The notes: generated from the letters alone by a model not told the origin. Positions 1-8,558 are shown, counted from the stretch's first letter. The stretch: 45,776 nt of DNA from an uncultured Clostridia bacterium (GCA_947589015.1 CANPZF010000013.1:1-45776), one strand, 5' to 3'. Program-made: numbers and translations.

Positions 1-82
1 AAGTTGCCATTTAAGAACGTCCCTTTTGGCAACTTAAGAGTGGCCCTTTTGGCAACTTAAGAGCGGCCATTTTGGCAACTTA
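1..82. repeat. 23-bp tandem repeat, three copies, overlapping the rfbA stop
   Basis: Copies start at 21, 44 and 67 (the third is partial) and share the core CTTTTGGCAACTTAAGAG or CATTTTGGCAACTTA. The last copy runs into the TAA stop of rfbA at 80-82. Bases 1-9 (AAGTTGCCA) are the exact reverse complement of TGGCAACTT at 27-35, so the distal copy can close a 9-bp hairpin in the rfbA 3' region. The array is cut by the window edge, so its full length is unknown. It could be a terminator-like or intergenic repeat element. There are no unique spacers. Confidence 0.75.
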
Positions 83-970
83 TTCTTCTCTAAATTTATC
101 TTCTGCTAAATCTTTTAAGTATACTCCATAATCTGTTTTCATATATTTCTCTGATAATTTTAATAGTTGTTCTTTATTTATCCAACCTTTTTTAAATGCA
201 ATTTCCTCTGGACAGCACACTTGCATTCCTTGTCTTTTCTCTATTGTTTGTACAAAACTTGCTGTTTCTAGTAAAGCATCATGTGTTCCTGTATCAAACC
301 ATGTCATACCTCTTCCTAGTTTTTCTACAGCTAGCTTTCCTTTTTTCATATATTCATCATTTATTGATGTTATTTCTAATTCTCCTCTTGCTGATGGTTT
401 TATCTTTTTAGCTATTTCTATAACATCGTTTGTATAAAAATATAATCCCGGTACTGCATAATTTGATTTTGGCTCTTCTGGTTTTTCTTCTATAGAAATT
501 GCTTTACCATTCTTATCTATTTCTACAACTCCATATCTTCTAGGATCTTTTACATAATATCCAAATATAGTTGATTCATTTTCTCTATCATTTGCTTCTT
601 TTAGTATTTCTGGCAAATGTGAACCATAAAACATATTATCTCCTAAAATCATCACTACATTGCTATCACCTATAAATTCTTCTCCTATTATAAATGCCTC
701 AGCTAATCCATTTGGTTTTTCCTGAATTGTATATTGAAAATTCATTCCCCATTGTGAGCCATTTCCTAATAAACTTTTAAATCCTTCTATATCTCTAGGT
801 GTTGATATAATTAGTACGTCTTTTACTTCTGCTTCCATTAAAACTGATAGTGGGTAATATATCATTGGTTTGTCATATACCGGCATTATTTGTTTCGATA
901 TAGCAAGAGTTAATGGATATAATCTCGTTCCACTTCCTCCAGCTAAAATAATTCCTTTTCTTTGTTTCAT
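80..970 (-). CDS. rfbA: Glucose-1-phosphate thymidylyltransferase RfbA
   Basis: Makes dTDP-glucose from glucose-1-phosphate and dTTP, the first step of the cytosolic dTDP-L-rhamnose pathway. The N-terminus has the nucleotide-binding signature GGSGTRLYPLT (residues 11-21) followed by KQIMPVYDKPMIYYPLS. The metal-binding GDNMFYG lies near residue 110. At 296 aa it has the full length of the RfbA/RmlA family. It lies 18 bp downstream of rfbD in the same unit. RfbB and RfbC are not in the window and may lie past the left edge or elsewhere. An ATG start follows an AAGGAT-type ribosome binding site. Identity is very secure. Confidence 0.96.
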   Translation of the reverse strand: MKQRKGIILAGGSGTRLYPLTLAISKQIMPVYDKPMIYYPLSVLMEAEVKDVLIISTPRDIEGFKSLLGNGSQWGMNFQYTIQEKPNGLAEAFIIGEEFIGDSNVVMILGDNMFYGSHLPEILKEANDRENESTIFGYYVKDPRRYGVVEIDKNGKAISIEEKPEEPKSNYAVPGLYFYTNDVIEIAKKIKPSARGELEITSINDEYMKKGKLAVEKLGRGMTWFDTGTHDALLETASFVQTIEKRQGMQVCCPEEIAFKKGWINKEQLLKLSEKYMKTDYGVYLKDLAEDKFREE

Positions 971-988
971 AATATGTATCCTTTCTTT

Positions 989-1852
989 TTATATTTTCCC
1001 CTCTTCTTTTAAATATCTCTTTAATGCATCCCTCCATTCAGGAATATTAATTCCTTGTGCCTTTAATTTTTGCTTTGATAACTTTGAATTTTTAGGTCTT
1101 ATAGCTTGTGTTACTTTCATCATTTCTATATATTCTTCTGTTGTTACAGGATTGACTTTGCATGTTATATTTGCATATTCAAAGATTGTTTTAGTAAATT
1201 CATACCATGTTGTAAACCCTTCATTTGTAGCATGATAAATTCCATATGGTATTTTCTTTTCTATCGCTTCTCCTATATAATTCGCTAAATCTACAGCATA
1301 TGTTGGCGAACCATGTTGATCTGCTACTACGTTTAATTCATCTTTACTTTCTCCCAAATTTAACATTGTTCTTACAAAATTATTTCCATCACCATAAAGC
1401 CATGCTGTTCTAAAAATATAATATTTATCTGTATTTTTTTGTACTTGTTCTTCTCCATGTAATTTTGTTATTCCATATGCTGTTACTGGATTTTTTTCAT
1501 CATCTTCTTTATATATTTCATTTATATCTAATGCTCCTCCAAAAACATAATCTGTGCTAATATGAACTAGTGTGCTATTATTTTCTTTTGCAGCTTTTGC
1601 TAAATTACCTGGTCCATCACTATTGATTTTTTCTACAATTTCACCTGCTGTTTCTGCCTTATCAACAGCAGTATATGCAGCACAGTTAATTATATATTCT
1701 GGTTTTTTTTCTGATACAAATTTTTCTACCGCTTCACTATCCGTAATATCTAAATCTGCAACATCTGTACATATTAATTCATTTTCGTTTTTTAATCTGT
1801 TTATTACTGCCTTTGCAAGCATTCCTTTTGCTCCTGTTATTAATATTTTCAT
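989..1852 (-). CDS. rfbD: dTDP-4-dehydrorhamnose reductase RfbD
   Basis: NADPH-dependent reductase that makes dTDP-L-rhamnose in the last step of the pathway. The Rossmann motif GAKGMLAKAV is at residues 7-16, STDYVF near residue 100, and the catalytic YxxxK is seen as YGITKLHGE near residue 127. The 287-aa length is normal for RmlD. The ATG is preceded by GAAAGGAGTG, an unambiguous ribosome binding site. It is the first gene of a unit with its own predicted promoter at 1883-1911. The product would supply rhamnose to the polysaccharide operons upstream; that link is inferred from position. Confidence 0.95.
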   Translation of the reverse strand: MKILITGAKGMLAKAVINRLKNENELICTDVADLDITDSEAVEKFVSEKKPEYIINCAAYTAVDKAETAGEIVEKINSDGPGNLAKAAKENNSTLVHISTDYVFGGALDINEIYKEDDEKNPVTAYGITKLHGEEQVQKNTDKYYIFRTAWLYGDGNNFVRTMLNLGESKDELNVVADQHGSPTYAVDLANYIGEAIEKKIPYGIYHATNEGFTTWYEFTKTIFEYANITCKVNPVTTEEYIEMMKVTQAIRPKNSKLSKQKLKAQGINIPEWRDALKRYLKEEGKI

Positions 1853-1882
1853 TGTTACACTCCTTTCGATTTTTTCGCTTTT

Positions 1883-1911
1883 ATCATATCATTAAAACGC
1901 AAAAAGTACAA
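1883..1911 (-). promoter_or_regulatory. Predicted promoter of rfbD-rfbA, overlapping a terminator
   Basis: On the minus strand TTGTAC is followed by a 17-bp spacer and TATGAT. The -35 hexamer falls at the centre of the terminator hairpin at 1894-1927 and uses its two loop bases, while part of the spacer is the descending stem. The -10 is good (5/6), the -35 weak (3/6), and the spacing ideal. Confidence 0.5.
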
Positions 1912-1927
1912 GTACTTTTTGCGTTTT
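1894..1927 (-). terminator. Intrinsic terminator after the GT2 gene
   Basis: A perfect 16-bp inverted repeat (1894-1909 and 1912-1927; core GCAAAAAGTAC / GTACTTTTTGC) with a 2-nt centre and T-runs on both sides, so it could act on either strand. It sits 13 bp past the stop of the GT2 gene at 1940 and 41 bp before rfbD. Confidence 0.85.
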
Positions 1928-1939
1928 TGATATAAGTAT

Positions 1940-2875
1940 TTAATTGAAATTGATCCTTTTTTCTATTATATATTGTGGTCTTTGTTTAGTTTCTTCATAA
2001 ATTCTTCCTATATATTCTGACATGACCCAAATTGATAATAATTGTATTCCAGCAAAAAATGTAATAGATACCATTATAGATGTCCAACCAGCTGATAAAT
2101 TATTCAATTTAAATATATAAGATACTAAAGCATATATCAATATACATATAGAAATTACTATAGAAATAATTCCTAACCCACCAACCAATTTTAGCGGTTT
2201 AGTTGAAAAACTTATTATTCCATCAGATGCTAATTTAAGCATTTTTTTCAAAGGATATTTTGTTTTCCCTGCAATTCTTTCTTGCCTTTCATACTCAAAT
2301 GCCACTTGATTATATCCAACCCAACTAAATAAGCCTCTCAAAAACTTATTATGTTCTGGTAAACTATTTATAACATCGACTACTTTTCTGTCAACCAGCC
2401 TAAAATCTCCCGTATCTTTAGGCATTTCTACATCTGATAATGCATTCAATGTTTCATAAAATATTTTTGCTGTTAATAATTTAAAATGTGACTCTCCCTT
2501 TCTGGATTTTCTCTTTCCATATATTACTTCGTTGCCCTGCTCCCAAAGTTTAATCATCTGTGGTATTAGTTCTGGTGGGTCTTGTAAATCCGCATCTATA
2601 ATTACTATAACATCTCCTGTTACTTCTTTAAGCCCTGCTGTTAATGCTGCTTGATGTCCAAAATTTCTTGAAAACGATAAAATTTTCAATTTGATATCTT
2701 GTTTTGCAAAATTTTCTAATATTTCTAAAGTGTCATCTTTACTTCCATCATTTATTGCAATTATTTCGTATTCATATTCTTTTATTCCTTGTAATATTTT
2801 AGTTAATCTATCATAACATAGTTCTACTACTTTTTCTTCATTATACATAGGTACTATCACAGATATTTTTTTCAT
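1940..2875 (-). CDS. GtrB/DPM1-type family 2 glycosyltransferase with C-terminal membrane helices
   Basis: Likely loads a sugar onto undecaprenyl phosphate at the inner face of the membrane, as GtrB, ArnC and CsbB do. The GT-A start SVIVPMYNEE is at residues 5-14 and the catalytic DADLQDPPEL near residue 94. The distal third has two strong membrane segments (about 232-256 and 266-292), the usual layout of bactoprenol glucosyltransferases. The 311-aa length is typical. An AGGAGA ribosome binding site precedes the ATG. It follows the ChW lysozyme gene by 43 bp with no terminator between, so the two are probably co-transcribed. The sugar cannot be told from sequence. Confidence 0.88.
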   Translation of the reverse strand: MKKISVIVPMYNEEKVVELCYDRLTKILQGIKEYEYEIIAINDGSKDDTLEILENFAKQDIKLKILSFSRNFGHQAALTAGLKEVTGDVIVIIDADLQDPPELIPQMIKLWEQGNEVIYGKRKSRKGESHFKLLTAKIFYETLNALSDVEMPKDTGDFRLVDRKVVDVINSLPEHNKFLRGLFSWVGYNQVAFEYERQERIAGKTKYPLKKMLKLASDGIISFSTKPLKLVGGLGIISIVISICILIYALVSYIFKLNNLSAGWTSIMVSITFFAGIQLLSIWVMSEYIGRIYEETKQRPQYIIEKRINFN

Positions 2876-2918
2876 TTTCTAGTTCTCCTATTTTTCTATT
2901 TTTTCAATCTTTTGTTTT

Positions 2919-5900
2919 CTAATATTTTTTATATCCTATGTTCATATCTACGCCAGAAGCTGGTGAACTCACTCCTTCAACATGTCCTGTACTAGTATAT
3001 TGCCACATTCCATAGTCATATTTGAAATTTGATAAATTATTTGGTGAACCAGTATAATGTGCAAGCCATATTTCATATTGAGATATATGCATGAATTCTA
3101 ATCGATTATAATACCAATCTCTACTTGCATATATCATAGGTATATAACCAGCACTTCTAATTGTATTGCAAAATGCTGACACAGCATTAGTTCTAGTCAT
3201 CTTATCTAAATTATCTGCTCTACCAGTTCCATCTGGTGCTGAAGTTTCTGAATCTACTGCTACAGGATAGTCTATATCATAGTTTCTTAAAATATTAATT
3301 ACATAATTTGCTTCTTGTATTGCTTCTGGTATATTTACCGCATTTGTAAAGAAATATATTCCAACATTTATTCCTGCTTCTTTTGCCCCTTTAATATTTT
3401 TTTCAAAACACTGATCCATATTCAAACTTCCACTTGCGCCATATCCTCTAAATCCGCATCTTATCATAACAAAATCAACACCTGAATTTTTAACTTGATT
3501 CCAATTAATTTCTTCATTCCACTGACTTACATCTATACCTTTATACTGTCTTTTTTGTTTTGGAGTTATTCTAATTTGAATTGCTTCTATTTTTTTGCCT
3601 TGTCCAATTACTCCTGCTGTTTCTCCATCTATGTACCAATCTGTCCAGCCTATATCTTGTACATGTACTCTATACTGTACTGTATAGCTATTTGTATTAG
3701 TTAATTGAATTTGAATTGCTTCTACTTTTTTATTTTGCCCTGTTGTTCCAGATATATTACCATTTTGTGCCCAATTTTGCCATCCTATACCTTGAACATA
3801 ACTTTTATATTGAATGTTTACTCCTGATGGTGCATTATTCAAACTAATTCTCACTGCTTCTATTTTTTTATTTTGCCCAGTTGTTCCTGAAGCCTCTCCA
3901 TCTTTATTTAAATATTCTTCTTCCCAGCCTATATCTTGTACATGAGAATAATATTTTACTCCAAAAGTATAACTATGTGTTTTTTCTATTATTCTTATTT
4001 GTATTGATTCTATTTTCTTGTCTTCTGCAACTACTCCCGCTGTTTCTCCATCAATTCTCCAATCTGTCCATCCATAATCTTCAACATGTACTCTATATTG
4101 AATTGAATATTCTGGCATATTTATCAATTCTATTCTAATTCCATACATTTTTTTGTTTTGACCAGTTGTACCTGCTATTGCATCATTTTGTTTCCATGAT
4201 TGCCAACCGCTATCTTGTATATATGCTCTATATCTAATTCCTGTATTCACTTCATTATTCTCAAGTGCTATTTTCATTGCTTCTATTTTTTTATTCTGAC
4301 CTGTTGTTCCTGCTTCATTTCCATTTTGTTCATATTCTTTCCATCCAATGTCTTGAACATGAGTACTATATTTTACTATTAATCCATCTTCCTGTTTTGG
4401 AATGATTTTTATTTCTATTGCCTCTATTTTTTTACCTTTTCCTACTAATCCTGCAGTTGCTCCATCTTTTACCCATGATTGCCAGCCCACATCTTGTACA
4501 TGTACTCTATAACTTATAGAATACTTGTCTGTATTCTCTAGCTTTATTTGTATAGCCTCCATTTTTAAGTCTTTCCCAGTTGTTCCTGTTATAGTTCCAT
4601 TTTGTTTCCAACCTTGCCAATTTCCACTAACATATGATTGATAAGATATTTTTATTCCTTGTGTATTATTTAGCAAATCAATTTTCATTGCCTCTATTTT
4701 TCTATTTTTACCAGTTGTTCCAGATGTTTCTCCTTCTTTTCTATAACTTTGCCAACCCTCGTCTTGCACATGTGATGAATATGTTACAGATAATTTATCG
4801 CTTTTTTCTACTATTCTAATTTCTATTGCTTCTATTTTTTTGCCTTTTCCTATTAAGCCTGAAGTTGCTCCATCTTTTACCCATGCTTGCCAACCTATGT
4901 CCTGTATATGTACTCTATATTCTACAGAATATTCATTCATATTTCCTAAAGTTATTTGTATTGCTTCTAATTTTCTATTTTGACCTGTTGTTCCTGTCAT
5001 TTCTCCATCTTGCTTATGCTCTTGCCAGCCAATTCCTTGTAAATAAGATCTATATCTTATAAATCCTTCAATTGTAGAATTATCTATTTTTATTTGCATT
5101 GCCTCTATTTTTTTGTTTTGACCTGTTGTTCCTGCTGTATCTCCGTTTTTTACTTCCTTTTGCCAGCCTATATCTTGTACATGCGCATTATATGATACTT
5201 TAACGTCTTTTTTTATTTTATTTACTAATCGCACTTCTATAGCTTCAATTTTCTTTTCTTCGTTTATTACTCCTACGATGTCTCCATCTGACTTCCATTC
5301 AGACCATCCATAATCTTGAATATGAGCTCTATATTGCACAGAATATTCTTTTACATTTACTAGCTCTATTCTTACTCCATATAATTTTAAATTTTTTTCT
5401 GTTGTTCCTGCTAATTCTGAATTTTTCTTTATTTCTTGCCAACCTTGTTTTTCTACATATACTTTATACTGTACCCTTGCTTCTGAAGGGAAATTATATA
5501 ATCTTAATTGTAATGCTTCTATTTTTTTATTTTGTCCTGTTGTTCCTGATGTTTCTCCATCTTTATTAGCTTCAGTCCACCCAATATCTTGTACATAAGA
5601 ACTATATGCAATTGTTTTATTTGTAGTATTTATTTTATCAAATACATTTTCTTGTGATATTGTGTCTATTTTTTTTATAGCTTTTACTTTCATTTCTTCA
5701 TCTTCTGATTCATTTACTACATTTTCAATAGTTTTTGGTTCTTTATCTTCTTGTTTTTGTTCTTGTTCCTGTGTATCATTTTTTAATTCTTCATTACTAT
5801 TCCCATTTTCATTTTCTTCTATACCCGTTTCTTCTTTTTCATCTTCTTCTGTTTCTTGTTTTTCCTCTGGATTTTCTACTTCTGTATCACTATCTTCTAA

Positions 5901-6032
5901 ATTTGGTGTTGTATTTTCAGTTGTTCCAATATTTTCTCTTGCCTCTTCATTTGTTTCAATAGCATATGTCAATGGTAATAATGTGTTTAATAATATTATC
6001 GCAATTATAATTGCACTAATTAGTTTTTTCAT
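2919..6032 (-). CDS. Secreted GH25 lysozyme with 15 ChW repeats
   Basis: Predicted exported peptidoglycan muramidase. Residues 1-24 form a signal peptide (KKL, hydrophobic core, ending TYA). Residues 26-118 are a very acidic E/D/N-rich linker. Residues 141-829 hold fifteen ChW repeats of about 46 aa, each with a Q/E-x-GW core and a GTTGQNKK-like turn. Residues 830-1037 are a GH25 domain with IDVSQW (D834), AVDSET (D927, E929) and a terminal GVDMN, so the catalytic acids are kept. No LPXTG, SLH or other anchor is visible; the ChW repeats probably bind the wall. The gene has its own promoter and a GGAGG site 5 nt before the ATG. Confidence 0.93.
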   Translation of the reverse strand: MKKLISAIIIAIILLNTLLPLTYAIETNEEARENIGTTENTTPNLEDSDTEVENPEEKQETEEDEKEETGIEENENGNSNEELKNDTQEQEQKQEDKEPKTIENVVNESEDEEMKVKAIKKIDTISQENVFDKINTTNKTIAYSSYVQDIGWTEANKDGETSGTTGQNKKIEALQLRLYNFPSEARVQYKVYVEKQGWQEIKKNSELAGTTEKNLKLYGVRIELVNVKEYSVQYRAHIQDYGWSEWKSDGDIVGVINEEKKIEAIEVRLVNKIKKDVKVSYNAHVQDIGWQKEVKNGDTAGTTGQNKKIEAMQIKIDNSTIEGFIRYRSYLQGIGWQEHKQDGEMTGTTGQNRKLEAIQITLGNMNEYSVEYRVHIQDIGWQAWVKDGATSGLIGKGKKIEAIEIRIVEKSDKLSVTYSSHVQDEGWQSYRKEGETSGTTGKNRKIEAMKIDLLNNTQGIKISYQSYVSGNWQGWKQNGTITGTTGKDLKMEAIQIKLENTDKYSISYRVHVQDVGWQSWVKDGATAGLVGKGKKIEAIEIKIIPKQEDGLIVKYSTHVQDIGWKEYEQNGNEAGTTGQNKKIEAMKIALENNEVNTGIRYRAYIQDSGWQSWKQNDAIAGTTGQNKKMYGIRIELINMPEYSIQYRVHVEDYGWTDWRIDGETAGVVAEDKKIESIQIRIIEKTHSYTFGVKYYSHVQDIGWEEEYLNKDGEASGTTGQNKKIEAVRISLNNAPSGVNIQYKSYVQGIGWQNWAQNGNISGTTGQNKKVEAIQIQLTNTNSYTVQYRVHVQDIGWTDWYIDGETAGVIGQGKKIEAIQIRITPKQKRQYKGIDVSQWNEEINWNQVKNSGVDFVMIRCGFRGYGASGSLNMDQCFEKNIKGAKEAGINVGIYFFTNAVNIPEAIQEANYVINILRNYDIDYPVAVDSETSAPDGTGRADNLDKMTRTNAVSAFCNTIRSAGYIPMIYASRDWYYNRLEFMHISQYEIWLAHYTGSPNNLSNFKYDYGMWQYTSTGHVEGVSSPASGVDMNIGYKKY
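3546..5612 (-). repeat. ChW repeat array: five copies of a three-repeat (A-B-C) unit
   Basis: The 15 ChW repeats fall into three alternating types. Type A resembles YSSHVQDIGW...SGTTGQNKKIEAM, type B YRSYVQGIGWQ...GTTGQNKKxEAIQI, and type C YRVHVQDIGW...AGxxGxGKKIEAIEI. They recur in the order A-B-C five times, so the array looks grown by duplication of a triad of about 410 bp. Repeats 2 and 3 are the most divergent; repeat 8 lacks a residue before GNW. Confidence 0.85.
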
Positions 6033-6065
6033 GAGTATTCCTCCATTTACTTATTTTCAATTCAT

Positions 6066-6094
6066 ATTATATCTTTTTTACACATGTTTTTCAA
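6066..6094 (-). promoter_or_regulatory. Promoter of the ChW lysozyme gene
   Basis: Minus strand TTGAAA, 17-bp spacer, TATAAT. The predicted start site is about 25-30 nt upstream of the ATG at 6032. It lies between the gene and the large palindrome, so the palindrome should not be part of this mRNA. Confidence 0.75.
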
Positions 6095-6133
6095 CATATT
6101 TTTACAAAAAATAGACTTGTAATTCTATCCAAC

Positions 6134-6595
6134 GTTACAATTCGCAGCTAGGTCAGTTTTTTGATTATTGGTGTTTCGATATTGGTAGTATATATCTACT
6201 TATAAATCAACTTGTTCATTGCACTCGAAAAGAAATTCTAATATACAAAATTAAGCCTCTTTCACTCAGGCCAAAATGATTATTAATATATTCTTTTGAA
6301 TGAAACGACGAATGCGCCGTGGAATGACTGTAGAAATTCTAAATAAAATCAATTAGGGAATCTCGCCTCACGAGGGCGCTGATTGATTTTATCAAGAATT
6401 TCTAAGTCATGTATCAAGCCGAGTCGTGTAAAGAAAAAGAATATATTAATAATCATTTTTCCGTGAGCATCCCTCAATTTTGTATATAAGAATTTCTATT
6501 TCTCATTTCAATCAAACGTTGATTTATAAGTAGATATATACTACCAATATCGAAACACCAATAATCAAAAAACTAACCTAGCTATGAATTGTAAC
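6134..6595. repeat. 462-nt segmented palindrome (mobile-element-like or structured RNA candidate)
   Basis: Four pairs of inverted segments nest symmetrically. They are 6134-6211 with 6518-6595 (75 of 78 bp match), 6231-6255 with 6473-6497 (23/25), 6273-6297 with 6435-6459 (25/25), and 6331-6356 with 6379-6404 (23/26). The apex at 6357-6378 contains a CTCG-CCTCA-CGAG hairpin. Between the paired parts the two sides do not match but have similar lengths (19/20, 17/13, 33/30 nt). CTATCCA occurs directly at both ends (6125-6131 and 6595-6601) and may be a target-site duplication. No ORF or transposase motif is inside. It sits between a terminator (6650-6692) and a promoter (6066-6094), so it belongs to neither neighbouring mRNA. 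Confidence 0.85.
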
Positions 6596-6649
6596 TATCC
6601 AGCTGTTACTACTTATTCTTAAAGCTATCTTTTAAATAGATAATAATAA

Positions 6650-6692
6650 AAAACTTATTGAATAACATATATATATTATCCAAATAAGTTTT
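6650..6692 (-). terminator. Intrinsic terminator of the long ABC/Gtr operon
   Basis: AAAACTTATT (6650-6659) pairs with AATAAGTTTT (6683-6692) across an AT-rich loop, and the minus strand continues into a T-run. It lies 11 bp past the GtrA stop. The long loop makes it less than ideal, but position and T-run support it. Confidence 0.65.
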
Positions 6693-6702
6693 CTTATTAG
6701 AT

Positions 6703-7158
6703 CTATTTATTTTTCTTTTTGAAAATAATAAACTTACTAAAAATATAATTAACAATAACCACCATAACTTGAGTAATTAATTTAGCAATTATATCATTAA
6801 TATGTAACACTCTAACCATTAATGCAAATGTACCAACGTCACACAAAATTCCAGAAACTACTCTAGCTGTAAAAAATGATACCAATTCTTTTAACATTTG
6901 CTTCTTAGTTTCTGTTTTACTTTCAAATACAAATATTTTATTAGTTACATATGCAAAAAGTACAGCACAAAACCATGATAATCCACTACTTACTACTTCA
7001 TCAATAGATAAAACTTTTGCAAATAAATAATATGATGCAAAATTAACTATAGTAGATAATCCACCAAATATTAGATAGTTTACTATTTCTTTATATTTTA
7101 AATATAACTCCTTTATTTTATCCACTTCACAATATCCCTTCTTCACTAATAAGTACAT
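6703..7158 (-). CDS. gtrA: GtrA-family membrane protein
   Basis: Small four-helix membrane protein of the GtrA family, thought to move polyprenyl-phosphate-linked sugars across the membrane for outer-face glycosylation. Residues about 24-150 show four hydrophobic segments, with the family start NYLIFGGLSTIVNFASYY and the end VVIVNYIFSKFIIF. The start is uncertain: ATG at 7158 has an AGGA site, while an in-frame GTG (V12, before DKIKEL) follows AGAAGGG. It is the last gene of the operon, after an EamA-type small transporter and a GT2, an arrangement typical of three-component glycosylation modules. Confidence 0.9.
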   Translation of the reverse strand: MYLLVKKGYCEVDKIKELYLKYKEIVNYLIFGGLSTIVNFASYYLFAKVLSIDEVVSSGLSWFCAVLFAYVTNKIFVFESKTETKKQMLKELVSFFTARVVSGILCDVGTFALMVRVLHINDIIAKLITQVMVVIVNYIFSKFIIFKKKNK

Positions 7159-7215
7159 ATATTCCTAATATCTAGTCTAAATACTATAAAACTGATTTAA
7201 TTGTGAATCATAACA

Positions 7216-7599
7216 TTAACTTTTCCAATTCATAATAATAATTCCTATAATTATTATACTAGCTCCTATAATTGCTTTTACGCTAATTTCTTCTTTAAAA
7301 ATAACATAAGATGAAATTAATGTTAAAATTTGTACAATTCCTGTAGTTAATGGTACAATATAGCTCAAATCAAACATTACAACAATTCTAGTATAAAGTA
7401 AAAAACTGCATATATAACATATAAATCCTAATAAACTTATTAAATTTATTCCAAAATTCAAGTTTCCATTTTCTATTGCTAAGCTTCCTGGATTTGCACC
7501 TTTTTTTATTAATACTAATCCTGCTATAGTTAGAATTAGATATATTAATACAAATACAAATTGCATTGTTTTATTACTCCTTTTTTCAATATTTTCCAT
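7216..7599 (-). CDS. Small EamA/SMR-type four-helix membrane transporter
   Basis: A 127-aa protein that is almost all membrane: four hydrophobic segments at roughly 13-31, 48-66, 72-93 and 105-124. The pattern of a half-size EamA protein resembles ArnE/ArnF and small multidrug resistance proteins. It lies 17 bp after a GT2 gene and before gtrA, so a role as a lipid-linked sugar flippase subunit is more likely than drug efflux. AAGGAAG precedes the ATG. Function is inferred from context. Confidence 0.75.
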   Translation of the reverse strand: MENIEKRSNKTMQFVFVLIYLILTIAGLVLIKKGANPGSLAIENGNLNFGINLISLLGFICYICSFLLYTRIVVMFDLSYIVPLTTGIVQILTLISSYVIFKEEISVKAIIGASIIIIGIIIMNWKS

Positions 7600-7616
7600 T
7601 ATTATCTTCCTTTTCT

Positions 7617-8558
7617 TTATTTTTTAGATAATTCTTCCATTTGTTTATAACGTAGCAAATTAAGTTCATAGTTTTCTCTATTTAGTTTAACTACTGTATC
7701 TAATATTACACCACATTGGCCTATAATTACTGACAATGTTACAAGCCCTGTTGCAAGTATTGCAGATGGCATTTTAGTAATATAATGTGTTTTAAAGAAC
7801 TCTACTAATACAGGAATTCCAACAATAATTCCTAATATAAATACTACACTTGCTATTATTGTAAAGAATTGTAATGGTTTATAATTCTTAAACATTTTTA
7901 TTATTGTTTTTATTACTTTTATTCCATCACTTACTGTATTTAATTTAGATTCACTACCTGCTGGTCTATCTCTATATACAATTGGGATTTCTTCTATTAT
8001 AAATTTTTTATCTAGTGCATATAATGACATTTCTGTTTCTATTTCAAATTTTGGGGACATTACTGGCATATTTTTTACAAATTTTTTATTAAACACTCTA
8101 TACCCTGTCATTATATCTTTTAAATTTGTTTTAAATAATACATTAATTCCTTTTTTTACTAGATTATTTCCAAATTCATGAAAATGTCTTTTATTTTCTT
8201 TTTGATATGTTCCATTTGACAATCTATCTCCAATTGCCATGTCGGCTTTTCCTTGAACTACTGGTTCTATTAGTTGGTGTACAAATTCAGCTGGATATGT
8301 GTCATCTCCGTCTACCATAACATATATATCTGCATCTATATCATAAAACATGCTTCTTACTACATTTCCTTTTCCTTGTTTGTATTCATGTCTTACTATT
8401 GCTCCATTTTCTTTTGCAATTTGAGCTGTTTTATCTTTTGAATTATTATCATATACATAAATATCTGCACTGGGTAATTCTTTTCTAAAATCTTTTATTA
8501 CCTTTTCTATTGTTACTTCCTCATTATAACATGGTATTAGTACTGCTATTTTGTCCAT
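7617..8558 (-). CDS. GtrB-like family 2 glycosyltransferase
   Basis: Predicted polyprenyl-phosphate sugar synthase. It starts AVLIPCYNEEVTIEKVI, has VDGDDTYPAE near residue 88 as the metal site, a GYRVF segment typical of the DPM1/GtrB group near residue 154, and two membrane segments around 233-255 and 263-290. It should feed the EamA/GtrA pair downstream and the GT-C enzyme encoded just upstream at 8574. The sugar is unknown. Confidence 0.88.
   Translation of the reverse strand: MDKIAVLIPCYNEEVTIEKVIKDFRKELPSADIYVYDNNSKDKTAQIAKENGAIVRHEYKQGKGNVVRSMFYDIDADIYVMVDGDDTYPAEFVHQLIEPVVQGKADMAIGDRLSNGTYQKENKRHFHEFGNNLVKKGINVLFKTNLKDIMTGYRVFNKKFVKNMPVMSPKFEIETEMSLYALDKKFIIEEIPIVYRDRPAGSESKLNTVSDGIKVIKTIIKMFKNYKPLQFFTIIASVVFILGIIVGIPVLVEFFKTHYITKMPSAILATGLVTLSVIIGQCGVILDTVVKLNRENYELNLLRYKQMEELSKK

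Noticed and set aside
1..82. Possible CRISPR array
   Set aside because: The 23-bp units abut with no unique spacers, and the last copy overlaps a stop codon.
6134..6595. Known riboswitch, tRNA or rRNA inside the palindrome
   Set aside because: No acceptor/anticodon pattern, conserved riboswitch core or rRNA sequence was recognised; the fold is one long rod.
7216..7599. Multidrug efflux pump
   Set aside because: The size and fold would allow it, but its place between a GtrB-like GT2 and GtrA favours lipid-linked sugar transport.
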